Positions 38,130 through 52,000 of a DNA stretch of 64,000 bases are shown piece by piece; position 1 is the first letter of the stretch; each line of letters opens with the position of its first letter. The position numbers and the translations under genes were made by a program. This DNA comes from Callipepla californica brunnescens (Eukaryota; Chordata; Aves; Galliformes; Odontophoridae), in NCBI GenBank assembly GCA_023055505.1, contig JALIRH010000002.1, positions 54,059,733 to 54,123,732 on the forward strand, written 5' to 3'. The notes under the pieces are model-generated. The model was given only the letters and a program-made list of their open reading frames with translations. It made no database searches and had not been told where the DNA came from.

Positions 38130-38420
38130 AATGAGCAGAGCGACACTAACTACTAATTGATTACAGTAATTACGCAGTCTTTGGCTAGTTTGTATTGGAA
38201 AACTATATATACTCCTCACATAAATGTGAACTTGCAGAATGCACAGAAAAGGTCACTCTCATTTGCATGATAGGCTTCATTAGAATATGCTAAGGACAAG
38301 ACCTAGTGTTTTATGACTTCAGGTGATGAATAGCTACCATATTACTCTGCTTGCTGAAAGCATGTTTCAGTCACCTTAATTTACATGCTGTTTTTAATGC
38401 TAAGAAAAATCTGTGAGTTG
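38130..38420. promoter_or_regulatory. Candidate intronic enhancer (homeodomain and octamer motifs)
   Basis: Within 120 bp there are TAATTGATTA at 38154-38163, a paired-like homeodomain site arrangement, the palindrome GTAATTAC at 38166-38173, and a perfect POU octamer ATTTGCAT at 38261-38268. The flanks are non-repetitive. Such clusters are typical of developmental enhancers, but conservation and activity are not visible here. Confidence 0.3.
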
Positions 38421-41194
38421 TTGGGGAACTAGCAACAGATAACAGTTTCATTTTATTATGGCTGCATTATAGGATATATTTAGCTTTGTTCTTTGTTCTG
38501 AAGGGGAACAAACAGTTTTTGATATTTTATTTTGAGGAGGAAATTCTGTACATTTCTCACATCAATGGCTATCTAACTGCAACAAAAAAAGATTTTTACT
38601 GGCAAGACTTCATTTTTACCCTGTAAATATAAAGATGCATATATGTTTAGTTATAAATGTGTGCATGTATACGTATGTGTTAAAAAAAAACATGGGGATT
38701 ATGGTAGGAAAGCAGTTCATTAGATATCTAAAATTGGAGGCTCTTTTTTTAGGTAAACATTTTTCCTATGAGGATGGGAAATGCAAAGGGAGTTTTACCT
38801 CTAGATGGACTTTATTCCCCATATGTAATGCAAAAAATAAATTCTAATTTAATAAGTGCATTTCCAATTTGTGATACGTAATCTGCATCTATAATGATGG
38901 CAATCTGATATTCTATCAGGTAATAGTTATTTCATTTCAGTGTAGTTCTGCAAATCCTATTATAAAATGGGTAATGAAGGTTCTCGTATCAATATTTATA
39001 TATTGGAACATGGGATTAACATTGATAGATTTCTTGCTTGCATGAAGTTTCTTGGGTTATAAGAGGTACTTCTATGAGTAAGACTGGGTAGAAAGTGGAC
39101 GATTTTGTTATAAATTGCCGTTTTGTAATAAAACTGTACAATGAGCTTGCACAAGCTTTTTAAAATATCATTGCTGCCACTGAACAGGTCTGTAATTTAT
39201 TTATTCAGGAATGTTAGCGGCGTTTTTGATTTATTTGTTTTTAGAGAAGTTTTGTTAAGCAAGATAATGAGCAGTGCTGGTGTTAATCATTTTACTATGC
39301 AACTCTGAAAAATGAAAATTTTGCATATCTTTAGCACTGTTGGGGAAAATAAATTCACTCATAACGCTAATGGTCTATTGGTATAATTTTTAAAAAATGG
39401 TATCTGTTACTCTGGAGAAATTCGATGCATTCATAAGTTATGCTGAAAGCTAAGCTAATCAATATATAATTATACATCCATATATACATATGTATTGAAT
39501 AATCAGAGGTATTTGTTATCTGTAAAGATGAAAAATGAATTTGATGGTGGTCACTGCCATAGGTGACTACATGTTTGTTTACGAGTAGCCCCTTCAGGTG
39601 GATATATTCCTCATGTATGCACATGTGTACTTCTCACAACTGACTCTCAAGAATTATTAGGTGAGTTTGATATCTTCCCAGGTGGTCGAGGTTTCCAAAT
39701 ATGGCACAGGTTTCCATGGCCTTCACTGAATAATGTTTATTTTAAGGATTTACTGTAACAGTGAAATTAGTACAGGATTCAGTGTAATTAATTTAGAGAA
39801 TTTAAGGATTACGTGCCCTTTAAGTTGTCTCTGTTTATACAGCTCAGAATTGTGATGTGTCCATGTGTCCTGCCTGGCATCCAGTCCATTTTTGGGGGGG
39901 ATTACTACTTTTTCGTTTATTTGTTTCACGCTGAACAATTGTAGTCTTCTGCATCAGATTGTCTCTGACGACATAGCAGGTTTTCTTTATGGTTTTGTTG
40001 TGAGTTGGCAGACAGATAAAACTGGGTTTTGTAATTTGGTTATGAGTTTCTGATTAAAAAGCTGCAAATTTAGGCCCATCAGTTCCCCTGGTTTCATCTA
40101 ATCATCTTTTTGTTAGTTTTTTCTTTCACCTGTTAAGCATCCGCCACTAAATGACAGGAGATAGGGAAAGAACAAGTTGTTAGGAACTTGACTTTGAACT
40201 GAATTTAATAATCTATTAAAAACAAACAAACAAAAATCTGAGGAAGGAAAATATAATCTGAGAAGAGGTGACATTTAGTATGTCACTCTGCCTAATCATG
40301 TGCCAGTGGACCTTTTCTATTCTTGATGTTGTTACTATCAGCTTTTCCCCACACTACTTCAGTGTTACGTGCAGTGTGGCCAAACGATGTTCTTAATATT
40401 TTTTTTCTTTGTGCCTTATTTTTCCCTCGGCCCAGCTGTTAATATTATCTGGTCTTTACCACTGTTTGCAAAGGTTCACTAGAAATTTGTGCCTCCACCT
40501 GAGAATCGTGGTTTTCCTTTGAGTATGGTTGAGAGATGGATACAGGGTGGCAAAATCTTTAGAGATACACAGCTATGAGTAACTCCGGCTTGATGGAGAT
40601 GTGGAAAAAGGGAGTAATAGAAAAGTGACTGAGAGCAGACCAAGGAGGAAAAATATTATTGCTAAATGCCAGAAGACCATTTGACACAGTCAGTTGCCTT
40701 TGGTGTTGTCTCCAAGGAAGCACTGTAGGTGATTATTTTGTCTTTCAAGGCTTAATGATCAAGCCTGTATCATTTTACTTTTTCTTGTTTCTTTCTTAAT
40801 TTTCTTGCTTATTTGTGGAGCAATTCTCTTTGGTTTCTTTACTGTCTCTGAAGTGTTAGGCTCAAAACTGTCGGAGTCCTGGACTCGAAACATTCTCAAG
40901 ATCTGGAGGGATAGCTTATCTTGTTTATTGTCTGTTTTATGGGACTTTGAAATTGGTAGGATTACGGCTGAAACACAGTAAGCTGGAAAATGGCTGCAGA
41001 GAAAGTTCATAGTGTATCACATTCTCCATGGCAGTGGACTCGGGGATCTCAGGTGAGGAGAAATCCAACCCAGCTGCCATAGTGCAAAAAAATCTTTCTC
41101 TTCTAAATGCTCTTAAGTAGGCTGGTTTCTGGGATTTTCATGGCACATATTCTGAGATAGCCATGATTTATACACCACCCCTCTGCTGCCAGGC

Positions 41195-41257
41195 TACACT
41201 ATTCTTGGAAGGTGGTTGGACTGGATGATCTTGTAGGTCTTTTCCAGCCTTAATTAT
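41195..41257 (+). mobile_element. CR1 3'-end fragment
   Basis: ggtggttggactggatgatc, then ttgtaggtcttttccagcct, matches the last 60 or so bases of CR1 in sense orientation. The terminal 8-bp repeats are replaced by taattattat. It is a short, decayed tail. Confidence 0.8.
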
Positions 41258-43462
41258 TATTAAATCAAATTAAAATATTGAAAATATGGACTACAAAGAA
41301 GGCTTTGCAAAACAACAAGCAACCTAGCCACTGGCAATGCTTTTCTTTTCATTTCTTTCACATTCACATCTATTCCTGTTTCCTTGAAAGAGAAGATAAA
41401 ACTTACGAAGCCTTCCATATTGCATTCTGTATAGAATACTTAAAATATGCTTCCTCTGAAATTGCAATTGAAAGACATAGGAATTCTGTGGAGGGTGGGT
41501 CATGTCCTTTTAGACTTTCTTTACCAGGAACATTCATGGCTTGAAAATGACTTTTTGATCTCTGACATGGTGAAAGAGAAAGAAAGTAGGAAGAATACAG
41601 TACCTTTAAAAAAATCTTTTGCTCCCTTAATAGAAACAAGCCTCTTAAAGCTTGTTGACTGCTGAAATATTCTGCCACCGTGAGCATGAGCTTCTGTCAG
41701 TGAAGTCAATAATGAGTTTGACTGTTTCTTCACTATGGGCTAAAATCCAGGCTGTGTTGTTACTCTATACTGCACTCTATTTCTTGCCCTTGTTGCTGTG
41801 TTCATTTCTGCCAGAAAGAGAATGCAGTGTGACAGCTATCACTACAAGTGCCTGTGGACATCATATACTAGCCAAATGCTAGATGTTGATAAATATGTTA
41901 TGATTAGACCTTGGTATCTAGATCATATGCACTATATTGAAACCAACACTTATTTTTGCTCTTTTCTTCAGGAAGTAAGCTTGCATTAATTTAGAGGCAT
42001 TTGGGAAACAAAAATGTCAATTCTTAAAAAAATATATAAATATTGTCAGGTTTTTTTTTTTTACTGGAATAAAATAACATCTTTTTGGAATAGCTTATAA
42101 TCCTCAAAGTGATGCAGCTGCATTAAAGAAGTGAGAAGAAACGCTTTGTTTCTCCTTAAAAATATATATAATAAAGGGCATTATTCTTTGAGAATTACAA
42201 ACATAACAGACATGGACATACATAGCAAAATGTGTAAAGAATACTAGAAAAGGGAATTTCAGTTTAACTTGAAAAAATAATCAAAATAATTTGCTTCTTC
42301 AGTTCTGTCTGTAAATACATGTTAGTCTGTCTTCCCCTTTGGCAAAAATTATATGGAAAGCAAAGGCAAAGATGTGCAAGTGGTGTTGGGCTGGTCTTTG
42401 CCTAGTTGTACGCTGGAGCAGGGATGCATTCATCCCTCTGGGGAGAGAGATTCATCCCATTTCTGAACATCTTATTCTTGGGGGATCTGTGGAGAAGCTG
42501 AGAGCTCTGTAGTGAAACAGCCCCTGCGAGGTGGAGAGGAATGTCAGCCATCATGCCATCAGATTCCTCTTCTGTGCAGTTTTGGGGAATGCAGCAAACA
42601 CCATTCTCAAGCATGAACTGCATTTTTGTTGTGTGGTCTTTGCTCTTAAGCACAGCAACCATGGCATCTCTCACTAACTGAGGGGTTACTGATGCTGTAG
42701 CTAAGCACAGCACTCTGTCTCCTGAGTGGTGGGGTTCAGTAGGAAAAATGGCAGTCTTGACTGTGAATACTTGCTCAAGAACATTTGTCACATACTTCAG
42801 TCATGTAACTCCATGTGACTGCCTCATCTTCTGTAAGCTTTGATTGGGTAATTACTTTCCTCGGCTTTAAGGTACTTACGGTTTTATAAAATAAACTGAT
42901 TTTCATCAGGGCTGTTCAGTTATATATCTTGAAAAGCAGAATGTCTTTTTAGCATAAAAGTGGTGGTAAATTCAGAGCGAGTTGTTGGTAGACTTGAAGT
43001 TTTCCAGTAAGTATTCAAGAAGGTAGTTTCAATATCTGTTTGGCGAAATATTATGAAAGGGATTTTTTGGTCCATTTGTACTTGGCGCTCTTCAGTTTTG
43101 ATTTGTAAATTGTTTACATCTGTTGTATGCTTACTGTAATTTTGAATACTATACTGGAACATTTGGAGGTTCCTTATTTGGAATAGTTATATTTTTGCTA
43201 TTGAATTAAGCGAGGTAAATATTCACATCACTCCCCACTCCTTACCCCCAACAAAACAACAGGAAAAGAGTCCAAAGGTTTTTATCCAACAAGGAGATAG
43301 AAGTCTGGCTGTGCCTTCAGGCTTTCTAGGTAGTAACTCTGGCCTGGCTATGCTATAGTCCGGTGTCTGTTAAGCTTTTTTTTTTATTTGTTTATCTTTC
43401 CAAGTTTAAGGTCCTTGCAAGCATTCTAGGTAGAGCAACAAAGCTGCATGGTATGTCACGCT
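41258..43462. other. Unique intronic sequence with an unassigned minus-strand open frame
   Basis: No repeat was recognised. The stretch 42402-42791 is open on the minus strand for 129 codons from ATG. It is somewhat richer in GC than its surroundings, and its protein resembles no family I know. Without splice or promoter evidence I do not call it a gene. Confidence 0.5.
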
Positions 43463-43660
43463 GGGTTAGGAAAGATTTCTGTGTCGTGAGGCTGGTCTAA
43501 CACTGGAGCAGTCTTCCTAGAGAGGTGGTCGATGCTCCATGCCTGTCAGTGTCAAATTGTTTTTTGGACAATGGGCTGAATAACGTGCTTTAACCGTTGG
43601 TTATCCCTTAAGTGGTCAGGCAGTTGGCCCTTCCTACTGAACTATTCTATAACTATGTTA
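43463..43660 (+). mobile_element. Old CR1 3' fragment
   Basis: The order of CR1 landmarks is kept in sense orientation: aagatttctgtgtcgtgagg, ctggagcagtcttcctagag, ggtggtcgatgctcc, tcaggcagttgg and cttcctactgaactattctat. These correspond to the 3' noncoding and terminal region. Substitutions are many, so this is probably one of the oldest copies in the window. Exact ends uncertain. Confidence 0.75.
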
Positions 43661-46600
43661 TTTTACCAACTGTAATTTCCCAAATAGATGCACAGAACTC
43701 TAAAGCATAATGAGATCAATGTTAAGGAGATTCCAAGATGCTCTCAGCATCCCATAGAATCTACTAGGCTCTATGAAGTGAGAATTTCCTTCAGATGGTG
43801 TAAAAATGGGATGTGTAGGAGAGTGTTTGGATGCTGATTCTTTTATGTCCATTGCCTTTTAATATCCCCAAGGTGTTTGCAGTGTTGGAGCTCTTCCCAT
43901 GAACAGCATTTCTAGCACTGTGTAAACAGACAGAGTCAGGTAATGAACACAAAGAAGCTACTTCAGATCTAGTTACACTAAATCTGTCCTTGTGAACCTA
44001 AGAATGTTGACATTATCAGCAGACGTGTCCATTTTGTATTGCAGGAATGTGCGAGTTCAAAGAGGCAGAAAAGTATGATAAGAAAACCTGGCATGAACAA
44101 CCAGATTCCGCTGATGCATGAACACAAACACACACCAGCTCACAGATACACATATATTCTGAGGCAAAAATGAAATAGCTTCTTGGCAGATCTTATTCAC
44201 ACTTAAGTGGCTAATTGCCCAACTTGACACTAATACTGTCAGCATTACAGTGATAATATTTTTTTAAAGGGTGAACAATTCTTCAGCAACGTCTCCAATA
44301 TCCTTCATATGAATGTCCTTTTCTGTTAGAGCAAGCATGAAAATTTAGCCATTTTTTTAAGATCAACATATATTGCTGATCATTGCAAGGCAAATGCACG
44401 AACTGAAAGCTTCTTTATGTGCTTGCAGTAAGTACAGAAGACAATATTTATGTTAAGACAAAAACTCCATATGCCTGTTTCTGTTTTCATGGGATCCATT
44501 TTCAAAACTTCGAAGAGATCTGAGAACATTCCAACATGACTATTCTGTATCTTAGAGATTTGAATAGAAAACCTTAAGTGTTTCCCATTTTGTCCTTCCT
44601 GTAGGATCACAGCGGTGTGACCAGCTGATGGTGGCTTAAGGAATCAGTTTATAGAAATTTATCGTTCGGGGACAGAATGGCTCTGGGGGATTAGTAATTG
44701 GATACAAATCCTGTCACCTTCTGACTATCTGTTCACATACTGCTCATCTTGATACTGACCACAGGTTGTTACTGTCTGGTGATTTTCTGATAGGTCCTTT
44801 TTAAAAACTTTGTTTTTCTTACTCCAGTAAATGACACCATCAGAAATGGCACTGATGTTTGTTGTCACATTGGAAAAAAATCACAATTGAAAGGGCATGG
44901 AAAATGAACTTCATATAATAGCTACTAAAATGAAAATTGGTGGAAGATAGAGGGATATTAAGAATTACAGACCAGTGAACTGTGAGTACTGCATAAATTG
45001 AAGTTGTGTGTTAGAATAGAACTATATAACACAGTCATAATGCCAGTGCAACACAGCGTTGTAAAGGAAAAATATTTCCAAATACTTATGCGTGCATGTA
45101 GCCTACTTCATGTAAGACAGTGAGTAAAAGTGTAGCTTGTTTGGGCGCCCGTGCATCCTTTAGCAAATTCCATTATAACTAGTGAATATGTACCTTGGTA
45201 ACGGTAGCTTTAGAGGTAGAGTTTTACCATGGGTTAGAAAGCAATAATAGATAAACTTGTAAAGTGAATTAACTGCCATATCACAAAGCATGCAATTGGC
45301 ATAGTGTAGCTGACACAGTACTTTTTAAAGGAACAAAAGAACAAACAAACAAAAAGCTCAGGTATTACTTAATTACCATCACAATTATGAGATCATTCTG
45401 GTGAAACCATAGATCATTCCAGTGAGACAGTTTGTCTGTTGTATAATGCCCTACCCTGGACTGATCAAGCTGCATCTTGATATTCTATTTTTAAAGTATA
45501 AAATGAAATCTACAAATGATACTTTTGGCACGTACATCAGCAAGTCAAAGCAAGGGATTTTTTTTTTCCACGTTGACAAAGGATATCAGTTCATCAATAT
45601 ATAAATAGGTCACTATGCTTAGGGAGTTCTCTTGTTGAACTGTCAGTTATATTGGTAGAGAAATGAGTTTCATTTATATAACATGGAAACCCTTGTTGAA
45701 AGATTATTGTTTCTTCCTGGCTCTCTAACTGCTGTTTAGGTCACACTTAAAAAGTGATACTAAACAAGGGCTTGTGCAAGTGAAGTCTCTGAAATGTAGG
45801 ATGATGTCTATTCTTAGCAACATCTTTAGGTTTCCACCTGTCTCAGGGACCTTATCATAGGAAGTGCAGAGCATCCTCCTCATCAGAGGTTTTCAGTACT
45901 TGTCTTAATATTATTTCAAAATCTGTTTTTATGGAAAATTTGAAAACATTTCAATAAAATTAAAACATAACCAAAAACCCCAAAAGTTCTTAATGAATCC
46001 TGGGAACTGATATATATTGATAATTGTGTCTACACACAAAAAATAGAAAAGGCAGTTGCTTTTTTTTTAGGTGGAATTTTTAAATGAAACTAAATGAAGT
46101 TTAATGGCTTATAACATTGCATGAATTTGTCAAAACTGATCAGCTGGATTGCTACACAATGAATACTGAAAATGTTCTGGTTTTTAGGCTTATAATAGCC
46201 TACAGCCATTCAAAAGTCAAAATGTTATTTGATGATTTCAGAATGTTAATGAAATTATTATTAATAGCACATATATTAATCTTAATGATATATGTAAATA
46301 TGGGCAAATATAAAGCACTGTTGTCACCAGAAGGATTTTTCTACTGCTGGAAGTAAACCTGGGGTAAAATTTCATTGATCGAGCATAAAGCAGTCTATAT
46401 GAAATAAATCAATAAGAAAATTTCTGGTGAAGTTTAAAAATGTTCACAGGCACATAGGGTTTGGAGTGCTCGCCAATATAAGCATTTTTGAAAAGGAAAG
46501 GACAGTCACACATAGTTTTTAATCAGTAGAATATAATGTCAGACAATGTAGAAGGCTTTGCTTTGTTGTTGTCTTGATTCGTTATGTTATCATATCCAAT

Positions 46601-47215
46601 AAATGTGTTTGTGTGCTTTTTTTGGGGGAGGAGGGTGACTAACATATATAATTTTCCACTGCGGATTTGTTTGGGTAGTAATTTGTTTTCACTGGCTTGG
46701 TTTTTTGTTTCTGTGCTTTCTTTAAGTTAAAATGATCCTTCCCTTTTAAAATACATGCATTTATTTTTCCATATTTGACGCTGTTAATGAAGCTGCAGTG
46801 TGCTTTTCACTGTTGCTTTCTTTAACTAAGGATATATATATTTAGGAATGCAGCGAGTTTATGTCTACAGCATGTAGAAATTTCTTATCTGTAGTTATAT
46901 GTAGCAAGCAGCTTGGTGTATTTTTTACTTTCATATCCATCTTTGAAAAGCTAGATTTTGCTAGTATGACATGATCTCTGTATTGCGATGTGAAAAAGAG
47001 AGAAAGAACTTTATTATATAGGAGAATTTCATGGCATTTTACCTGTTGAGGGCCCTGTAGAGCCAGAAGTGTAGTACAGTGACTTGACTAAGTGACAGAC
47101 AGTAGCAGCCATAGTGTCACTGTGTATTATCACCTCGTGCTAGCTGGAAGCACTCCCTGAAGCCGATCTAGGTTGTATAGTCCTAGATGAGGTCTTCATG
47201 GGTGCTGACCATAAA
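43661..47215. other. Unique AT-rich intronic sequence
   Basis: About 3.5 kb without recognised repeats, exons or motif clusters. Confidence 0.55.
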
Positions 47216-47600
47216 AAGTTCATCAAAGTAATGAGGCGAGGCGAGAGCTTGGCGCTCATGGGCAGAGCTCAGCACCAAGGAGTGTGAACCGGCTCCAGCT
47301 GTGACAATAAAACAGCAGGTGGCTGCTGTCATTAGGGGTGGCAGATGAGGCAGGGGACTAACATTCAGCCCACAAAACTCTCATTTGTTAGCCATCGCCA
47401 CTGTACCATGCAAAATAGCTTCCATCTCAGTCAATTTTACTTTGCAAAATATTACACAGTCGCCATAAGAAAATTAGAGCCTTGGGTTTACAGGTTCCTT
47501 GGATCTTATTATGAGAAAACTCTGCGCTTGCAGGCTAGGTGGAAAATTGGACTTTTTTCTCCCCTGAACAGTTACAGGATCTTTACAGTAATTTTATAAT
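47216..47600. promoter_or_regulatory. Candidate intronic enhancer around an inverted repeat with E-box
   Basis: A moderately GC-rich, non-repetitive stretch. ATCAAAG, a TCF/LEF-like site, lies at 47222-47228. An inverted repeat with arms ACAGCAG (47312-47318) and CTGCTGT (47323-47329) encloses GTGG and creates the E-box CAGGTG. The outer bases TGACA/TGTCA extend the symmetry loosely. It is surrounded by AT-rich intron. Function is inferred only from motif content. Confidence 0.25.
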
Positions 47601-48992
47601 ATGGCTTTTTCACCCAGGCATGTGTTTATTGGTTAATATTTTGGCCTGTTTTATTCATAGTGCTTTATAAAATCAATTCCATCCGTCCATTTGTTTATGT
47701 GTTACATGTAACACTGCCTGCTATTCAGTGCTTCAAAAGTTGCATGCTGATCAAACTAATCCTGTCTCTGAATCTGCCCAGGTACTGACATTTCATGCTA
47801 TGAGTTTGTGGCCTTGGCCGTTCTGAGAAAGCATAAAGGATCGTAACCCCTTGATTTTGTTCGCTTATTTTAGTTTAAAACAAATGAGAAAGCATTCTGT
47901 ATGTATTTAATTTTTCAAAGATCATTTATACTGCCTAGGATATGAGGCCATCTGTGGCTGAAAACCCTCTGGTCTGGAGCTGTGGTTTCCACGCTTGCAT
48001 CGGTTGTAAAAATATTTTTTAAATTTCTCTGCTTGGACAAGAATACAAGATAGGCCTATAGGATTGTATGATCTTTTCCATTATTTTTTAAGTCATCAAA
48101 TTTTTCTTTACACTTAGTGTTGTGTGTTGATGTGCTTTGTCCATGACAACTGCTCACTGCTGTGCTACTGTTTGTAAGAAAAAAAACAAACAACAATCTG
48201 TTATCCAAATAATTTACACCAACCTGTGTAAAGTGATTACTTTAAACTTAATTCCCTTAAATCTCAAGAAATACCTTACAAGGAATGATTGCTCATTTGC
48301 TAGTTATTTTTTCTTCAGTCAGTTGTTACAGAGTTTAGAGAGGAGAAAATGTGTTGAAATAGGAGAAAGGAATCTAAACAAGTAGCAAAAGGGACTCTGT
48401 CAGCTTCTAGCCACCAGTATGTTCAAGTGAGAAGATATAGGCCATTTGTTCAAATGTTTCCTCAAATTTCTTAATTCGTTTAAGAACACTCAGAAGTATT
48501 TCACATCAGGGAAATTTTTCAAAGATAGTTTTCTTTTGAATTGAGCAGTCCACTGCCAACAGTCAAAACATGACGAGAGCATCCAATTGCCCAGCATCTT
48601 AGGCTTTGTTTACCTACCAGCGCAAAAATGAGAATGAACAGGCCTTGCTCAGTTTCCTGAAAAGTCCCAAATTCATGTTATGTGGGGATGAAGAAGTGCA
48701 GATGTTAAATAGCCCAGATTTTACTTATATCTTCATATTTACATGATGGTTTCTAAGGTTGATGTTAATGATGTTAATTTCATGAAAATTGAAATTTTTC
48801 ATAATAGAATAAAATGGAATACTACCACTTGTATTGGTACTTATGCTGCCTGGTTTCCCTCCTGTGGAAAGCTGGTGGAAAGTGGACGTGTGGGATCCCA
48901 TCGTTCCATACTAGCACTTAAAGCTAAGGCTTTGTGGTTATGATGACAGCAAGGATCAGAAAAGGAAGAGCCCTTTAGTGGAAGCGTCATTT

Positions 48993-49011
48993 CAGACAGA
49001 CAGACAGACAG
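48993..49011 (+). repeat. (CAGA)n microsatellite
   Basis: Four complete CAGA units plus CAG, uninterrupted. Confidence 0.85.
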
Positions 49012-52000
49012 TAATTTTACTGTTAAGGATACATGTTTTATGTCTCTTCATGTAAGTCTCTTTATAGAGCCAGGTTTTCACTTTGTATATGAAACTAGAG
49101 TCCTGTAATTTATCCTTGTAGTAACGTATCTCAAAGTTTTGGCTGACAAAACTCAGAATTCTGGTTGTTGTGCTTTTTCAGGCAATCTAATAATTCTCCT
49201 CTCTTTTTTAAATAACATACTGTAACATTTTGTTTTCAGCAAAACTTATTTGTCCTTCAAGTGTTTGTTCGTCTGTATATGTATATATAGGTTCTTGAGA
49301 TCAAAGGTATTTTTTTCTTAATACTGTTGGGCACATACATAGATCCATCTTTCTCATACTTGATTAACTCTGACCATTTCTGGCCACAGATCTCAACTAC
49401 TGGCTGAGACTGATGTATTCTTTGCCAGGGAACATCTTCTGCTGTGTCACAGATATCATCTTTATGACTGTACTGATTTGTCTGATATATACTCCTTTGT
49501 TTTTCCTGAAACTGATAATAGCTTTCATAGCTAATGCGTGCAGCATCTACACTGGACTGTAAGAATGTGTCTTTTGCTGCAAAACACACTTCTATATTTA
49601 GTGCTTTTTTAATTGTCTTTATTGTTTCAGTAAGAATTTGATGTCAGGTCTCAGGTGCATACTCTATTAATCCTGCAGAAAGCCTTCAGCAGCTACTTGG
49701 AATTTCAGAGTTTTGAGTAAGCTTCTGCCTTTAGCCAGCTTTTGCCTTGCAGTTTCAGAAGAGGCAGCTTTCAGCTCTTTACAGAAAAGTTACTTATTTT
49801 TTCTGAGCCTGGGCAGAAGGATAACTTGTTTGGTCCCTTCTTTGAAACTTGCTAGAATCAAATCCCTCAGCCTCTGAGGCAGTTTCAGTACTGGTCACCT
49901 GGCTTTCCACTTCTTTGTCTGAAGTGACTCCAGCAGATCAAAGGCAAACCCAGGCAACACCAGACTTAGCACTTGGCAGCTTTAGAGGCTAGTAATTTTC
50001 CTACTGCGTCTGTGGCTGAGGTGGTGAGAGATGTTACCACTTGCTTATAGGACAAGTGGAGTAACAGCCCTGAAGTCACCTGGAGTTCTCATTTGGATAG
50101 GCTTTCACGCTGCTGGTTCTGTGTTCAGTGTCATCATTTGAAAATGTTCTGTGGTGCTTATAGAGTGCATACAAGTCCTTCTGGTCTGCATATTGTGGTT
50201 TCCTCTGACAGTCAGTGCTGCTTTCTTCAGCCAGCCTCCTCCCTCTTCAGTGGTAGGGGGAGAAAGTTGTTACAAATCCCAGCTTTTGGGGGATTGGAGC
50301 TGGCTAACCTTTTTTTTCCTAGTCAGGAACCAGTCTGTTCTGATTTGTCCGAGTTGTTGTAGTGATTTATGCTCATGAATGATACTTCTGATTATTAGAG
50401 ATTAAGTACCTCTGTTTTCATTTTACGCTTTTTATTTTACAGTTTTTATGCAGTTGCAGCTACCTTTTTGAGCAGATACTTTGAAATCTTTTGCTTGCTA
50501 CCTTAATCTGGCCTTCTGGAAGATCAGGTGGAAGGCAATTGTATTTAATTCTCAGGAATAAACAAAAAATCAGCCAGCACTTTCTCTTCAGTGTTAGACA
50601 AAGACCTAGGGCAAATTTCTCACTATTGTCACAGACCAGATAGGCCGTGGTCTCTCAGGTTCAGTTGCTATCTATCTCCAGCAGTGTTTTCAAATTTTGG
50701 GTAAATTGTTAATGAAGATAGCTTATGGCTTCTCACTGCTTGTGAATTCTGAGCAACTCAATCATCAGACAGTGCCCAATTCTTTTCTTTGTGCCCTGCA
50801 ACTTTACGAAAGGCCACAGGTGCTATATGTCCTGAATTGATTGAGTTAGGTATAGTGGCCCTGTTGCTGGAGACCCTATGTGTTTTCCAGCTTGAAGTCA
50901 ACTATCTGAAGATATCTTTTGGTTTCCTTTAAAGATAGGCAAGAACATTCTCTTTTGATGGCAAAGATACTACTCTTGATAGCTCTTCCTGTAGAAACTC
51001 TGCTTAAACCTGGTAACTCCATCTGTAGTGCGATTTCTAAGTACTAAGGAAGAAAACAGAGCATCTAAAGTGACTTTTTCTTCAGGAAGAACATAAGATT
51101 CAAAAAAACAAAAATGTGAGTATTTGTTTGTCTCTGTAAATTTATAAGTTGAACTCATTGAAACATCCTTATTATGTGGCATTTTTAGAGGATGGTTGTT
51201 GCATTTTAAATATACTCAGTATTTGCTCCTTAAAATCCCTAGGAAGTAGAAACTGAGGGCAGAAGACAAGACATTTCCAGAACAACTCTCAGGACACTGA
51301 GAGATGTGGTTCATTACTTATCTCTTGTAATAGTTTGAATATACTTGGAAAAATTTACCAGTTCAAACATTAGTCTGTTCATCCTACCGTGTTTCTATAC
51401 ATACTGACTGGGTCAGGTTTCCTTTCTCCTCATGCTATCCTTTTTACTTGCACTCTAACTGACATTGGCCTTCCATGCTTCCACTGTTCTTCTAAATGCT
51501 GTCCTATGTGACCAGGCTTCTTGAAGCCAAGTGTCCTAATGTCCACATAGAATTAACTATGCTTTTGTAGCATTTCCCAGGTACTGCTGTCTGAGACACC
51601 AGGAGTTAAAATTGGCAGTACGTGGCAGGTGTTTCTGGAAATTCTCACGTTGCTCCTCCCAACATCTCAAAATTAAATGCAAGGGGAAGCAGTCAGTTCT
51701 CAAATGCCACCACTTTCATGACTTCTTAATTTGCTATTTTGAAAATTACCGATTTTGGAAATCACTGCTCTGTTGAGAAGGAGAACTGATTTCATAGCCT
51801 GTCTTTCTGAGGCAAAGTTGAGAGGTCCATTTTCTCCTACTGAAGCCTTAAATTTACTAGGGACATAAAGAACCCATCAGTTGGAGATGTCACACTGGTG
51901 ATCTGAGAGCAACATGCTTACAGGCTTTGAAAAACACAATGTACACATCAGTCTACTGAATTAAAGGAAAAAAAAGCAAACACGTGCCAGCCTTTTAGAG

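Larger units (their letters stand above)
35951..41194. other. Unique AT-rich intronic sequence
   Basis: No recognised interspersed repeat over about 5.2 kb. It contains a (TATT)n run, the candidate regulatory block at 38.13-38.42 kb, and a possible cryptic terminal exon at 37319-37408. The remainder is ordinary AT-rich intron. Confidence 0.55.

Noticed and set aside
48043..48075. Possible CR1 tail (ggattgtatgatcttttcc)
   Set aside because: Too short and lacks neighbouring CR1 landmarks.
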